From Sphingobacterium multivorum (GTDB lineage Bacteria > Bacteroidota > Bacteroidia > Sphingobacteriales > Sphingobacteriaceae): a DNA stretch of 64,000 nucleotides. The stretch lies in assembly GCF_900457465.1 (NCBI RefSeq), contig NZ_UAUU01000009.1, positions 868,001 through 932,000 on the forward strand, read 5' to 3'. The position numbers and the translations under genes are program-made. Below the pieces are notes generated by a model, which saw only the letters and a list, made by a program, of their open reading frames with translations, did not search any database and had not been told where the DNA came from. This document shows, piece after piece, positions 9,398-20,098 of the stretch (position 1 is the first letter of the stretch; each line of letters starts with the position of its first letter).

Positions 9398-10090
9398 TTT
9401 GAACCCAAGCGAGCAGCAAATGATACAGCTTGATCCATAAGATCTCCGAATAGCGGGCTAATTCTCCAGTCAGCCAAAGCAAAATGCTTTTCACATGCCA
9501 ACCTTTTTTCAAAATAATATCCAAGAAGTGGTGTGTACGCAAGTATGTGGTCATCTTTATTTGCTGTGATACAAATAAGCAGTTTATTGAGATAATTCTA
9601 TAGTATCAGAATCTTTACAATCCCTAAATTTGAGTAATCAATTATAGAAAGAAAACCTTAGAGAAGCATTTAGAAAGTTAAATCAGAAATCATTCGTCCA
9701 TTTTCTTCGTGAAGAAAAAATAGTGTAGAGCACGGGGAATGAGAACCGTTAAGGTCGATAGCTATTGTGAGTTTAAAATAGAAAAATAAGTAGAAAAGTA
9801 ATTTTAAAAACCGGAAGACTTTGAATCGATTGTCAGAAAGTCTTTTTTTAGCTTAAGATAGCTAATACCATTTAGCTTTATATAAAAGTAACCAATTATG
9901 TGGAAATTAAAACTAATCGTTCGCTCGATGATGAGGCGAGCCTCAATCCGTTCGTCCTAAAAATACCCCCTGAAATAGCTTTTATGCTGACGAAATTTTA
10001 ATGGATGTATCAGAAGATCAATGACTCTGGGATTCATTGGCGGTTATATGTAATGTTTATAGAATAAATTCTAACCAATAATAATATCTT
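9398..10090. other. Intergenic stretch without a convincing gene
   Basis: I see no open frame with protein-like composition. A small hairpin AAGACTTT (9815-9822) / AAAGTCTT (9837-9844) followed by seven T bases could be a terminator at the end of some short transcript or a remnant. The last 100 bases should hold the promoter of the SusC/SusD operon, but no exact TAnnTTTG was found and no anti-sigma or sigma gene lies nearby. Confidence 0.5.
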
Positions 10091-11557
10091 ATGAAAACTA
10101 AACAAGCAGCAAGCGGCTGCTGGCTATTGTATCGATTAATCTGGGCTATTGTCTGGCTAAGCTTAAGCGTTGTAGGTTGTAAAGAGGATAAGCCTGCCGC
10201 TGTAAATGAAGGAATTCCTTTTGATCCTTCTCAGCCTGTAGTTGTGTCTGATTTTGCACCGACATCCGGAGGTGTTGGCCAGCGCCTTGTTATCTATGGC
10301 AAAAACTTTGGAAACGATCCAAAGAATGTTTCGGTCCTTATTGGCGGAAAGAAAGCAGTCGTTGTCAATGTATTGGGTGAGTCTCTGTACTGCCTTGTGC
10401 CTAAACAGGCTTTTAGAGGGGATATTGAGGTTCGCGTGGGTAATCAGGACAAACAGATTGTTGGTAAAGCAGAAAGGCTGTTCGATTATCAACGTAAGAT
10501 GGTTGTCTCAACGCTTGCAGGCTATAGAAATGCGCGTGGTGATGAACCCTGGCGGGATGGAAAATTTAAGCATGCTGATGAAAATAAAATGGCCAGCGGT
10601 TTTTGGGAACCTTCTTTTATGAAGTTTGATCCTGCCAACCCCAAACATCTCTGGATGACCTTTGATAACAATAATGGCTTATACCTCGTCAATTTCGAGG
10701 ATAGTACCATCACCAAAAAACGTTCGGATTTTGACCGCCCCCGTAGTGTTGATTTTACGCTCGATAAAAAGTATATGATTATTGCAGAGGATCGTGGCGG
10801 AGAAAATGATCGGGCGACTTATCGCTTATCTCGTGACAGAAACTGGCAGGATAGAGAAGTTCTAACGACTTATAAACAGTGTAATGGTGCCTCAATCCAT
10901 CCTGTGAATGGAGAAATGTATTTCAATAGTTATGAAAAGGGACAATTTTTTCGATTCGACCTCAATAAATATTTTAGCGAAGTGCTGGGTGTTAAAGATT
11001 ATGAGACATTATTTGTGGTGCATGATCCACAGTGGGAGTACAAGATTTTCATCCATCCGACGGGCAACTATGCCTATATCGTTGTCATTAATCAAGGCTA
11101 TATTCTCCGGGTAAACTACAACTGGGAAAAGAAACGATTTACACAGCCCTACCTCGTGTGTGGTCAAATTAGAGCTTTTGGTTATCAAGATGGCGTCGGC
11201 TCTTCAGCGCGCTTAAATAATCCCTATCAAGGTGTATTTGTAAAAAATCAAGCCTATGTTGATGCGGGTAAGAATGATGCGTATGATTTCTATTTCACGG
11301 ATCAGATGAACCATGCGATACGGATTTTAACCCCTGAAGCAAGCGTTACAACCTTTGCAGGTAGGGGAAGTTCTAGCCTCAATAGTAATCCTTACGGTTA
11401 TGTAAACGGGGACCTGCGACTAGAAGCGCGTTTTGATCGCCCTTCAGGTATTGCTTATAATGAAGCGGAAGGAGCGTTTTATATTGGAGATCAAGCCAAT
11501 CGTCGTATTCGTAAGATTGCGCTAGAAGAGATGGACCAAGCTAGCCAAAACCAATAA
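10091..11557 (+). CDS. IPT/TIG and NHL-repeat lipoprotein of a SusC/SusD operon
   Basis: A 488-residue lipoprotein: hydrophobic segment LIWAIVWLSLSVVGC with the lipidated cysteine at about residue 30. An IPT/TIG domain follows (about residues 50-135: VSDFAPTSGGVGQRLVIYGKNFG). The rest is an NHL-type propeller, with ASGFWEPSFMKFDP, DGVGSSARLNNPYQGV, VTTFAGRG and RFDRPSGIAYNEAEGAFYIGDQ as repeat-like units. Such proteins occur at the head of SusCD operons and are thought to sit on the cell surface and bind glycan or glycoconjugate; the ligand is unknown. It lies 13 bases before the SusC gene, so it is the first gene of a four-gene operon ending with the IS-interrupted lipoprotein. Confidence 0.8.
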   Translation: MKTKQAASGCWLLYRLIWAIVWLSLSVVGCKEDKPAAVNEGIPFDPSQPVVVSDFAPTSGGVGQRLVIYGKNFGNDPKNVSVLIGGKKAVVVNVLGESLYCLVPKQAFRGDIEVRVGNQDKQIVGKAERLFDYQRKMVVSTLAGYRNARGDEPWRDGKFKHADENKMASGFWEPSFMKFDPANPKHLWMTFDNNNGLYLVNFEDSTITKKRSDFDRPRSVDFTLDKKYMIIAEDRGGENDRATYRLSRDRNWQDREVLTTYKQCNGASIHPVNGEMYFNSYEKGQFFRFDLNKYFSEVLGVKDYETLFVVHDPQWEYKIFIHPTGNYAYIVVINQGYILRVNYNWEKKRFTQPYLVCGQIRAFGYQDGVGSSARLNNPYQGVFVKNQAYVDAGKNDAYDFYFTDQMNHAIRILTPEASVTTFAGRGSSSLNSNPYGYVNGDLRLEARFDRPSGIAYNEAEGAFYIGDQANRRIRKIALEEMDQASQNQ

Positions 11558-11570
11558 ACTAAAAAGAATT

Positions 11571-14500
11571 ATGAAAAGATTATTACTGCTATGTACGCTA
11601 CTGCTCACGGTAATTGGCTTAACCATGGCCCAAGAAAGCGTGGAGGTTATTGGGCTAGTCTCCGACGCTCAGAAGACACCTATGATCGGTGTGAGCGTGT
11701 CGGTAAAAGATGCTCCGGGATGGGGTGTGGTAACCGATAATAATGGACGATATAAAATTAAAGTCGATCGCTATAAAACACTTATTTTTTCCTCTGTTGG
11801 CTATCAAAAAAAGGAGGTTTTGGTAAAAGATAACTTGACTATCAACGTAACCTTGCTGGAGGCGGAAACGAGTGTGTTAGATGAGGTTGTTGTAACGGGT
11901 ACTGGTACACAAAAAAGGTTGACATTAACAGGGGCTGTCAGTACAGTGGATGTCGAGACCATGAAATCAAATCCTACATCCAGCATTACAAATGCGCTCG
12001 CCGGAAATGTACCCGGCGTGATGGCGATGATGCAATCTGGCCAACCCGGTAAAAACATTTCTGAATTTTGGATACGTGGGATCTCAACTTTTGGCGGTGG
12101 GACCGCTGCCTTGGTCCTCGTTGACAATATTGAACGGGATATCAATGATATCAACATCGAAGATATTGCTACCATTACAGTGCTCAAAGATGCCGCTGTA
12201 ACGGCGATTTATGGATCTAAGGGGGCTAATGGTGTTATTTTAATTACTACCAAACATGGTAAAGAGGGAAAAATCAGCATTAACGTAAAAGATGAAAATA
12301 TTTACAACACGCGGACCATTACGCCCGAGTTTGAGGACGGTGTAACTTATGCAAACCTACTGAATGAAGCGCGTATTACGCGAAACAATGCTCCGGTCTA
12401 TCAACCTGAAGAACTCGAAATCTTGCGATTGGGCCTAGACCCCGATCTTTATCCGAATGTGAACTGGAAAGATATGTTGCTCAAAAAAGGAGCGATGACC
12501 TATCGTGCGAATTTAAATTTAAGTGGCGGCGGACCAACTGCCCGTTATTTTGTGTCAGGAAGTTACGTTGATGAGGGCGGGATGTACAAAACAGATGAAG
12601 CCCTGCGTAAAGACTATAATACAAATGCGAATTTTAGACGTTGGAACTATCGCTTAAATACGGATATCAATGTGACCAAATCAACTTTGCTTAAAGTTGG
12701 TGTGGCTGGAGATCTCAGTAAAAGGAATAGCCCCGGATTAGGTGATGATTTCTTTTGGGGAGTACTATTTGGATATTCACCCATAAGAACCCCGATAATG
12801 TACTCTGATGGCCGGGTTCCTGCGATCGGTGAAGGTAATATGACAAATCCATGGGTAGTAGCAACACAAACAGGGTTCAATGAGAACTGGACCAATAAAG
12901 TGCAGACCAATATTACCCTCGAACAAAATTTTGATTTTATTACTAAAGGCCTTCGTTTCCGGGGAATTGTCGGCTACGACACTTTTAATGAGAATAATAT
13001 TCAGCGACGAAAATGGCCTGAGCAATGGCTTGCCGAACGTGCAAGAGATGAAAATGGTCAAATAGTTTATCGGCATATATCAGATCCGAGAGAAATGTAT
13101 CAATACAGTTTCTCCAAGGGAGATCGACGTGAATTCTATGATCTGATGTTTAATTATGATAGAAATATTGGTGATCATAATATCGGAGCGGTTGCTCGAT
13201 TTACACGCGATGCTCTTGTAAAAACGGTAGATCTCGGCGATGATATAAAAAATGGTATAGCAAGACGTAATCAAGGAATGGCCGGTCGAGTTACCTACAA
13301 TTGGAAATCACGTTATTTTGTTGATTTTAACTTCGGTTATAATGGATCAGAGAACTTTGCCATTGGTCAGCAGTATGGATTTTTTCCGGCATTTCAGGGG
13401 CTTGGAATGTTTCAGAAGAAACATTTGTCAAAGAAAATATGCCTTGGATGAATATGTTCAAGATCCGCTATTCTTGGGGTAAAGTGGGGAACGATCAGCT
13501 AAAAATTGGAAACGATCAAGAGCGTTTCCCTTATTTATACACAATTTCTGGAATTTCTAGTGTTTACAAGTGGGGAGACTATGGCGTTGATCGGAATTAT
13601 ACGGGCTTAAGATATAGCCAAGTTGCTTCGCCATATGTGACCTGGGAGATGGCTGTCAAGAAAAATTTAGGCTTTGACCTCGCCTTGTTTAAGGATAAAG
13701 TTATTGCCAACTTGGATTTCTTTGATGAAAAACGGACCGGAATTTATATGGAACGTAGGTATTTGCCAAGCTTGGTGGGCTTGGAAAGTACACCAAGGGC
13801 AAATGTGGGGGCGGTTAAATCACGTGGTTTCGATGGACGGTTGGAGTATAAGGGAAAATTGGGCGAGGTGAATCTGACAGGGCGAAGTAATATTACCTAT
13901 AGTAAAAATGAAATTACGACAATCGATGAAGAAAATAATGTGTATGGTTATCAAAATCGAAAAGGCTACCGTGTAGATCAGGCGGTTGGATTGATCGCTT
14001 TAGGGCTTTTTAAAGATTACGATGATATCCGCAATAGTCCAAAACAAACATTTGGGACCTACCAACCAGGTGATATCAAATACAAAGATGTAAATGGCGA
14101 CGGCGTTATCGATGATGGCGATCGGGTCGCTGTCGGAGCAACCAGAAGACCCAATCTAATCTATGGTGTGGGCGCGTCGGCAAGCTGGAAAAATTTGGAT
14201 ATCAGTGTGTATTTTCAGGGAGCAGGTAAATCTACTTTCTTCACCTATGGAAAGACTGTATATGCCTTTAGTGAAGGCGAGTGGGGGCAAGTGATGAAAG
14301 GTAGTATGGGCGATAATCGGTGGATTTCAGCCGATATTTCTGGAAATCCAGCGACGGAAGATCCGAATGCTTCGTACCCGCGGCTGAGTTATGGCCCTAA
14401 TCCGAATAACTTCCGGGAGTCTACCTTTTGGCTGCGTAATGGTCAATATCTCCGACTTAAAACTGTAGATATTGGTTATAGCTTGCCCAAACATCTGGCC

Positions 14501-14659
14501 AATCGTATCCGGGCAAATAGCATTCGATTTTTTGTCATTGGTAGCAACCTCCTGACTTGGTCAACATTTAAATTATGGGATCCCGAATTAGCAAGCCCAA
14601 GGGGAGAAGATTATCCATTGCCAAAGTCGTTCACTTTTGGTGTCAATGTTAACCTTTAA
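11571..14659 (+). CDS. SusC/RagA-family TonB-dependent outer-membrane transporter, frameshifted
   Basis: About 1030 residues once one base is restored. It has a signal peptide (LLLLCTLLLTVIGLTMAQ), a carboxypeptidase-like domain (VIGLVSDAQKTPMIGVSVSV), the TonB/plug region VVVTGTGTQKRLTLTGAVS, the plug core GVMAMMQSGQPGKN and AIYGSKGANGVILITTK, and a barrel ending in SFTFGVNVNL as expected for an outer-membrane C-terminus. The frame is broken once at the T run 13392-13394: with one more T it reads FPAFSGAWNVSEETFVKENM and joins smoothly to the second half. SusC forms the channel under the SusD lid and imports bound oligomers using TonB. The substrate cannot be read from sequence. The break is probably a sequencing error. 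Confidence 0.9.
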
Positions 14660-14670
14660 AATTTAAAGAA

Positions 14671-16728
14671 ATGAAAAATAAGAAATTATATGTTGTATTG
14701 ATGCTTCTACTTGGCACAGGCGTCATTTCTTCCTGTACAAAAGATTATTTAAAGTCTGATCAATATTTCAAAGACCGCCTCACAACCGAGAAAGTCTTTA
14801 AGAGCAAGCTCTATTCGGAAGAGTGGCTTGCCAATGTATTTTTAGAATTCAAGGGTGAAAATGCAGATGTAGCAAGTAAAGGGCTTACTCCGCATTGTTT
14901 TGCAGATGATATGTACTATGGTGATCGCGATAAAGATTATGATCCATCAAAAAATGAATTGTCTTACAACATGTTTAAGATGGGCCTTTATACGGAGAAT
15001 GATAAACAGGGGACATGGGCGCAATGTTACCGTGGGATTCGGAATGCAACCACCTTTATTCAGCATATTTATATGAATACTGAAATGTCTACTGCTGAAA
15101 TTGCGGATTACCGCGGGCAAGCGCGTTTTGCACGGGCCTATTTATACTGGCTTTTGCTTCGTAAATATGGACCGATTCCATTGTTGCCAGATGAGGGCTT
15201 AGACTATACGGATAGCTATGATAATTTGGCGGTTCCACGTAATACGTATGAAGAGTGCGCTAACTATATTAGTGATGAAATGTTGTTGGCGGCAAAAGAA
15301 ATGGAAGCTTTGGGTATGAAAAGGAGCCAAGATGGCTCTGCCCGTCCGAGTGTAGGTGCAGCTTTGGCAACGCGAGCCAAAGCCTTACTGTATGCTGCAA
15401 GTCCGCTGGCCAATGGTAATAATGCAAGTATTGGGGCAAGGTTGGTTGACAATCAAGGAAAACGTCTCCTTTCCGCAGAATATAAAGAAGAGAAGTGGGC
15501 TAAGGCTGCGGCAGCGGCGCGGGATGTTATGGAACTAGGCGTGTATCAACTGTATTGGACAGGATTACAAACAACAGGAAATGATGCCACAGTAATACCG
15601 CCTAAAGACAACAATTTCTCGGAAAAGAGCTGGCCCGATGGCTGGGCAAATATCGACCCGGCTAAATCTTATGCCCAGGTATTTGACGGTACGTTGCCAG
15701 CCTCTGGAAACCCTGAGTTAATCTTCACACGTGGTACCAATCAGGAGAACGAAGGGATTGATGCTATGGTTGCCCATCAGCTTCCACGTTCGGCAACTGG
15801 ATGGAACACACACGGGCTGACGCAAAAACTTGTAGACGCTTACTATATGGATAATGGTTTGGATGTACCGGGAATGGATAAAGAAATCGGTCGTGGAAAT
15901 GGTTCAAATCGCTTGAGCGGCTATGTTTCACAAGAAGATTATGACAAGGGAAAATACAAGCCCTTGCGCCCGGGAGTCTCTTTGCAGTATGCGAATCGCG
16001 AACCTCGCTTTTATGCTTCTGTTGCTTTCAATGGTAGTTTCTGGACATTGTTGAACGAAACACAAGAACGCAATCGGAACCAACAGGTGTTTTATTACCG
16101 CGATAATGACAAGGGGAATGGGTTTAACTCGTCCAATGCCTATTGGCTCCGCACAGGTTTCGGTGTTAAAAAGTTTGTTCATCAAAATGATACTTATGAA
16201 GGAGGAAGTATGGCTCGTATCGTGCCAAAAGCGGAGCCGGCAATTCGATATGCGGATATTTTACTCATGTACGCTGAAGCATTAAATGAGCTGGGCGGAT
16301 CCTATAGTATTCCATCTTGGCGAGGTGGTGTTTACACCATTAGCCGAGATATTGCAGAGATGAAAAAAGGAATACAGCCTGTACGGATTCGCGGTGGCGT
16401 ACCAGATTACAGTGTAAGTGTATATAGCAATAAAGTCGAGCTGAGAAAAACATTAAAACGCGAGCGTTTTATCGAGCTTATGGGAGAGGGGCAACGTTAC
16501 TATGATTTACGCCGTTGGATGGATGCTCCCGTCGAAGAGGCTCTGCCTATCTATGGTTGTAATATCCTCATGAACCAAAAAGATCGGGATCTCTTTCATC
16601 AGCCAGTTGCGGTATGGGCTTTGAAAACAACTTTTGCAGATAAAATGTGGTTTTGGCCGATTAGTCATAGCGAACTAAAACGCAATAAGAACTTAACACA
16701 AAATCCAGGATGGACTTATAACGATTAA
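14671..16728 (+). CDS. SusD/RagB-family nutrient-binding outer-membrane lipoprotein
   Basis: A 685-residue lipoprotein (hydrophobic MLLLLGTGVISSC, cysteine at 22) directly downstream of SusC. Helical SusD features include YRGIRNATTFIQHIY, GQARFARAYLYWLLLRKYGPIPLL, EPAIRYADILLMYAEALNELG and the C-terminal ERFIELMGEGQRYYDLRRW, all diagnostic of RagB/SusD. It caps the SusC barrel on the cell surface and captures ligand. It is longer than many SusD proteins (500-600), with extra loops in the middle. The frame is intact. Confidence 0.93.
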   Translation: MKNKKLYVVLMLLLGTGVISSCTKDYLKSDQYFKDRLTTEKVFKSKLYSEEWLANVFLEFKGENADVASKGLTPHCFADDMYYGDRDKDYDPSKNELSYNMFKMGLYTENDKQGTWAQCYRGIRNATTFIQHIYMNTEMSTAEIADYRGQARFARAYLYWLLLRKYGPIPLLPDEGLDYTDSYDNLAVPRNTYEECANYISDEMLLAAKEMEALGMKRSQDGSARPSVGAALATRAKALLYAASPLANGNNASIGARLVDNQGKRLLSAEYKEEKWAKAAAAARDVMELGVYQLYWTGLQTTGNDATVIPPKDNNFSEKSWPDGWANIDPAKSYAQVFDGTLPASGNPELIFTRGTNQENEGIDAMVAHQLPRSATGWNTHGLTQKLVDAYYMDNGLDVPGMDKEIGRGNGSNRLSGYVSQEDYDKGKYKPLRPGVSLQYANREPRFYASVAFNGSFWTLLNETQERNRNQQVFYYRDNDKGNGFNSSNAYWLRTGFGVKKFVHQNDTYEGGSMARIVPKAEPAIRYADILLMYAEALNELGGSYSIPSWRGGVYTISRDIAEMKKGIQPVRIRGGVPDYSVSVYSNKVELRKTLKRERFIELMGEGQRYYDLRRWMDAPVEEALPIYGCNILMNQKDRDLFHQPVAVWALKTTFADKMWFWPISHSELKRNKNLTQNPGWTYND

Positions 16729-17514
16729 TCAAATAGATATCTTATGAACAAGTTATATATACAATTCTTTCTATTGCTGATTCTCTCCATTTTTGGAGCA
16801 TGCAATGATGAATGGAAGGAAGAACAATATGAACATTATATTTCCTTTAAAGCTCCTTTAGACAACAACGGGGTCGCTAATATTCATGTTCGTTATAAGG
16901 ATGCTGCTAAAAGCACCTTTTTACAACCTTTGATTGTGAGCGGATCGACCAATAATGAATCAAATTTTTCGGTTCAGGTTGGAGTGGATGCGGATACTTT
17001 GAATGTGCTGAATTTTGAAAGATTTCAAAACCGGAAAGATTTCTATTATCAACAATTAAGTAGCAATTATTATTCGTTCCCTGCTACAGTAAACATTAAT
17101 GCCGGGGAAAATACAGGCTTACTGGCTATAGATTTCTCTTTAAAGGGCATTGATATGACTGAAAAGTGGGTATTGCCGCTTACGATTATGGACGACCCTT
17201 CAGCGAATTATAAAGGACATCCGCGTAAGTACTACAGGAAAGCGATTCTTCGCGTTAATCCCTTCAACGATTATTCGGGTAATTATTCGGGGGCTGCCCT
17301 CTTAACCAGAATGGAGGGACAAGAGAATGAAACCCCCGTAGTGAAAAGTGAAATTAGGAGCTATGTCGTCGACGAAAATACTGTTTTTTTCTATGCAGGA
17401 AATATTGACGAAGAACGACAAGACCGACGGAATTACAAAATATATGCAACCTTTACCAAGACTGGCACAGTGACCTTCCGGTCGGATAACCCGAGTATTA
17501 AATTTGTTGTAAAT

Positions 17515-18951
17515 AGTCGTTCCTTAACAAAACCCACTATTTAATTTATTTTTAAAAACAGGATTAGAAAACAGCATAATTTGTATCTTATAAAATAAGA
17601 AAATAATTTTCTGTTTCAGTAGTTCCATCATTTTCTTCATGTTCCAAGCGGTTGCAGCTAGTAATGCATTGATTTGTGGTCCCGTTTCTCCCATGAAGTA
17701 ATTTTTTGCCAGCCTAAAATCGGTTTTTAAATGTCCGATGATAGGTTCTATTGCCGCTCTGGTTCTAAATTTTTTGCGCTTTGTCTGCTTTTGATAAGCA
17801 GTGTCTTTTTTTCTTGGAGTGCTTGGGATGGAGATTTTCACGCCCTTTATTTCTGATTTTCCTCTGCCACCTCTATCGTAAAGGAGTTCTTTTGGGAGCT
17901 TTTGACCACCGGTTTCCATCTGTTCCAAAAGTGGTTCTATGGTGTGACCATCGTAAGGAGTTTGCAAAAATGCTTTAATCCCGAGAATGATTTTCTTGCC
18001 TTTGTTGGCGGTGGTTATCAAACCTACCTTATTCCCAAATTCATACTGGCTATGCGCTTTTCCTTTGGCAATACATCGGGTAAAAGGCTTGTGAATGCTG
18101 TAAATTTTATCGGCATCGTTTCTTTTTTGTGTGACAACCTTGGTGTACAATGTCATTAAATCTTTATAAAATTCTTGCTGTTCTGCATTAAAATTCCGTT
18201 GCAATTCACGAATCAGTCTCATGGCGATGGTTTTGAGCTGTCTTTGAGATTTCCTTGCCGCTTTTGCCCGCTTGGGATGTTTTCCGTTGTAGGTGTTGCG
18301 CACCATTTGTTTGCTGACTTTTGTGTAGCGTTGTCTTTGTTTTATGCCTTCATTTCCGGCTATTTTGTTGCAATAATCGATCACTTTTTTGCACAATTTT
18401 GCATCGGTAGGAAAAGAGGTATTATTCTCCTGAACGGTAGTATCGGACAAAACAAAATTTGAGGTGTTCGTCTTGGCATCGTGCATTCTTACGCTGTAGG
18501 CAAAGATTTTTTCGATACCTTTTTCGCCAATTCTTTTTCGGAAATGAACAAAATTACTCGGGTCACAAGGAAATTCGTGTTCAAAGAAAACCCTGCCACA
18601 AAAATGCTGCATATAAGGATTCATGATCCAGGCTTTTTCCAACGTCTCATCGCCCAAATTATACAAATGTTTCAGTAGCAAACAACCCACCATAAACCGA
18701 ATCGGATGGCTCGGATTGCCCACTTTGGAATACAAGGGCGAAAATTCTTTCTCAAAATAATTCCAATCTATTTTTTCTGAAAGTAGAACAAGTTCATGCT
18801 CGTGGTCAATAAAATCCACCAACATTGGGCGGAATAATTCTGGCTTCTTTTCTGGATTTTTCCCCAACATATTTGCAAGGTTTTAAAGCTCGAAGATACA
18901 AATTCTTGCAATAAAAAACAAGCTATTTTAAACCCAAAATACTAATAATCA
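17515..18951 (-). mobile_element. IS5/IS1182-like insertion sequence, about 1437 bp, with 6-bp target duplication GTAAAT
   Basis: The limits come from the target duplication: GTAAAT at 17509-17514 and again at 18952-18957. Deleting 17515-18957 gives back an open lipoprotein frame. The element holds one transposase gene on the minus strand. Terminal inverted repeats are not obvious to me by eye, so the exact ends could be off by a base or two. Its gene reads through to within ten bases of the left end. Confidence 0.82.
17524..18870 (-). CDS. DDE transposase, IS5/IS1182-like
   Basis: A 448-residue intact transposase. The N-terminal domain (LVLLSEKIDWNYFEKEFSPL, then HPIRFMVGCLLLKHLYNLGD and FEHEFPCDPSNFVHFRKRIG) is the conserved N-terminal domain of IS5/IS1182 transposases. 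The first catalytic Asp is in FVLSDTTVQENN, the second region is LLYDRGGRGKSEIKG, and the C-terminal catalytic segment is RAAIEPIIGHLKTDFRL with the E of the DDE triad. It moves the surrounding element by cut and paste. The frame is complete, so the element could still be active. Confidence 0.9.
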   Translation of the reverse strand: MLGKNPEKKPELFRPMLVDFIDHEHELVLLSEKIDWNYFEKEFSPLYSKVGNPSHPIRFMVGCLLLKHLYNLGDETLEKAWIMNPYMQHFCGRVFFEHEFPCDPSNFVHFRKRIGEKGIEKIFAYSVRMHDAKTNTSNFVLSDTTVQENNTSFPTDAKLCKKVIDYCNKIAGNEGIKQRQRYTKVSKQMVRNTYNGKHPKRAKAARKSQRQLKTIAMRLIRELQRNFNAEQQEFYKDLMTLYTKVVTQKRNDADKIYSIHKPFTRCIAKGKAHSQYEFGNKVGLITTANKGKKIILGIKAFLQTPYDGHTIEPLLEQMETGGQKLPKELLYDRGGRGKSEIKGVKISIPSTPRKKDTAYQKQTKRKKFRTRAAIEPIIGHLKTDFRLAKNYFMGETGPQINALLAATAWNMKKMMELLKQKIIFLFYKIQIMLFSNPVFKNKLNSGFC

Positions 18952-19253
18952 GTAAATTATAGGTGGTTTAAGGAGAGACTAAATAAAGACGCAAGTTATA
19001 CCATCTCAGAAGCAATGGACAAAGTTCGCCCCTATTTGAAATGGCGTTGGCTTACGATCAATAATATTGATTATGAATTTACGGATTATACCATGATTCC
19101 AAATGTGCCGATTCGCTATAAAGTTGCTGGATCGCTTACTTTAGAACGAAAGTTAAATACGCAGATTCCTGACGAGGACCAAGCGATAGAATGGTAATTT
19201 CTACAAACCATTTGTAAGACTATTGGTTATATCTATGATATAAAAATAGTTTT

Positions 19254-20000
19254 ATGATTGGAATAGTAGGTGGACTAGGCCCTTATGGCGGCTTGGATAT
19301 TACGAAGAAAATTATAGATGAGACGGCGGCAAGATCCGATCAGGAACACTTGCCGCTCTTGTTATTCTCATGTCCAAATTTGATCCCTGACCGAACGGCG
19401 TATTTATTGGATAAATCCAATGTTAATCCAGGTAAGGCTATTGCTGCAATTTTAAGACAACTTGAAACGGCTGGAGCGACCATAGCCGCGATTCCGTCCA
19501 ATACAGCACATGCAGAGCCTATTTTTTCCGTCGTTCAAGATGAAATGGCGCGTGTGGGGAGTGGGTTAAAACTATTGCATATCGTTCATGAAACGGTTCG
19601 GTTTGTAGTGGAAAACTATCCCGACACGACAGTCGGGATTTTGTCTACCGCAGGAGAACAGATCTGCAGTTTATATCGGGAAGCATTTATTCGAAAAGGT
19701 TTCGTTGTTCTTGAACCAGAAGGATCGCAGCAAGAGAAGGTAAATAATGCAATCTATGATGAGGATTATGGAATAAAGGCCCAACCCGTACCGATTGCGA
19801 ATAAAGCAAGGGAAGATCTATTGTTGGTTATGGACGACCTGAAAAAGAAAGGCGCACAGGTCATTATTTTGGGTTGTGCAGAGTTGCCTTTGGCTATTCC
19901 CGAAAGGGATCACAATGGGATGATTCTTATAGACCCGAATAGAATTCTCGCTCGTGCACTTGTTCATTCGTTCGCTCCGGATAAATTAAAGCCACTGTAG
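19254..20000 (+). CDS. Aspartate/glutamate racemase family protein
   Basis: A 248-residue protein starting MIGIVGGLGPYGGLD, the glycine-rich start of the Asp/Glu/hydantoin racemase superfamily. The two catalytic positions are PSNTAHAEP (Ser82 in place of the usual Cys) and LGCAELPLA (Cys208 kept). Replacement of the first Cys by Thr is known in the broad-specificity YgeA type; Ser here suggests the same asymmetry, so it may racemise a hydrophobic or basic amino acid rather than Asp or Glu, or be slow. It is cytosolic and lies just downstream of the broken SusCD operon but with its own 56-base gap. Confidence 0.8.
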   Translation: MIGIVGGLGPYGGLDITKKIIDETAARSDQEHLPLLLFSCPNLIPDRTAYLLDKSNVNPGKAIAAILRQLETAGATIAAIPSNTAHAEPIFSVVQDEMARVGSGLKLLHIVHETVRFVVENYPDTTVGILSTAGEQICSLYREAFIRKGFVVLEPEGSQQEKVNNAIYDEDYGIKAQPVPIANKAREDLLLVMDDLKKKGAQVIILGCAELPLAIPERDHNGMILIDPNRILARALVHSFAPDKLKPL

Positions 20001-20098
20001 TCCTCTCTTTTGACAAATTGTCAGATTTTGTGTTTATATTCCTGTTGGTATGGGTTTTGTCCTTGATAGTTAGAAGCTTATGCAGTAAGGAGGACAAC

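Larger units (their letters stand above)
16744..19197 (-). other. Extent marker of the IS-split lipoprotein gene (see plus-strand entry)
   Basis: This entry only marks that the minus-strand insertion sequence at 17515-18951 lies wholly inside the plus-strand lipoprotein gene described next; there is no separate minus-strand gene of this extent. Confidence 0.3.
16744..19197 (+). pseudogene. SusE-position surface lipoprotein (DUF1735/DUF4361-like), split by an insertion sequence
   Basis: The first part (16744-17514) encodes a lipoprotein signal (FFLLLILSIFGAC, Cys 20) and an N-terminal domain of the DUF1735 type (EHYISFKAPLDNNGVANIHV). The second part (18958-19197) encodes a typical DUF4361-like ending, GSLTLERKLNTQIPDEDQ, then AIEW and stop. 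An IS of about 1.44 kb lies between them. Removing it with one copy of the six-base repeat GTAAAT restores an uninterrupted frame reading IKFVVNYRWFKERLNKDASY. Such lipoproteins accompany SusCD pairs and probably bind glycan on the surface. As it stands only a truncated protein ending shortly inside the IS can be made; uptake may survive, since SusCD is upstream. Confidence 0.85.

Noticed and set aside
9348..9554. 68-codon minus-strand frame after tRNA-Glu
   Set aside because: It covers the tRNA terminator and ends inside the tRNA; no ribosome site or family resemblance.
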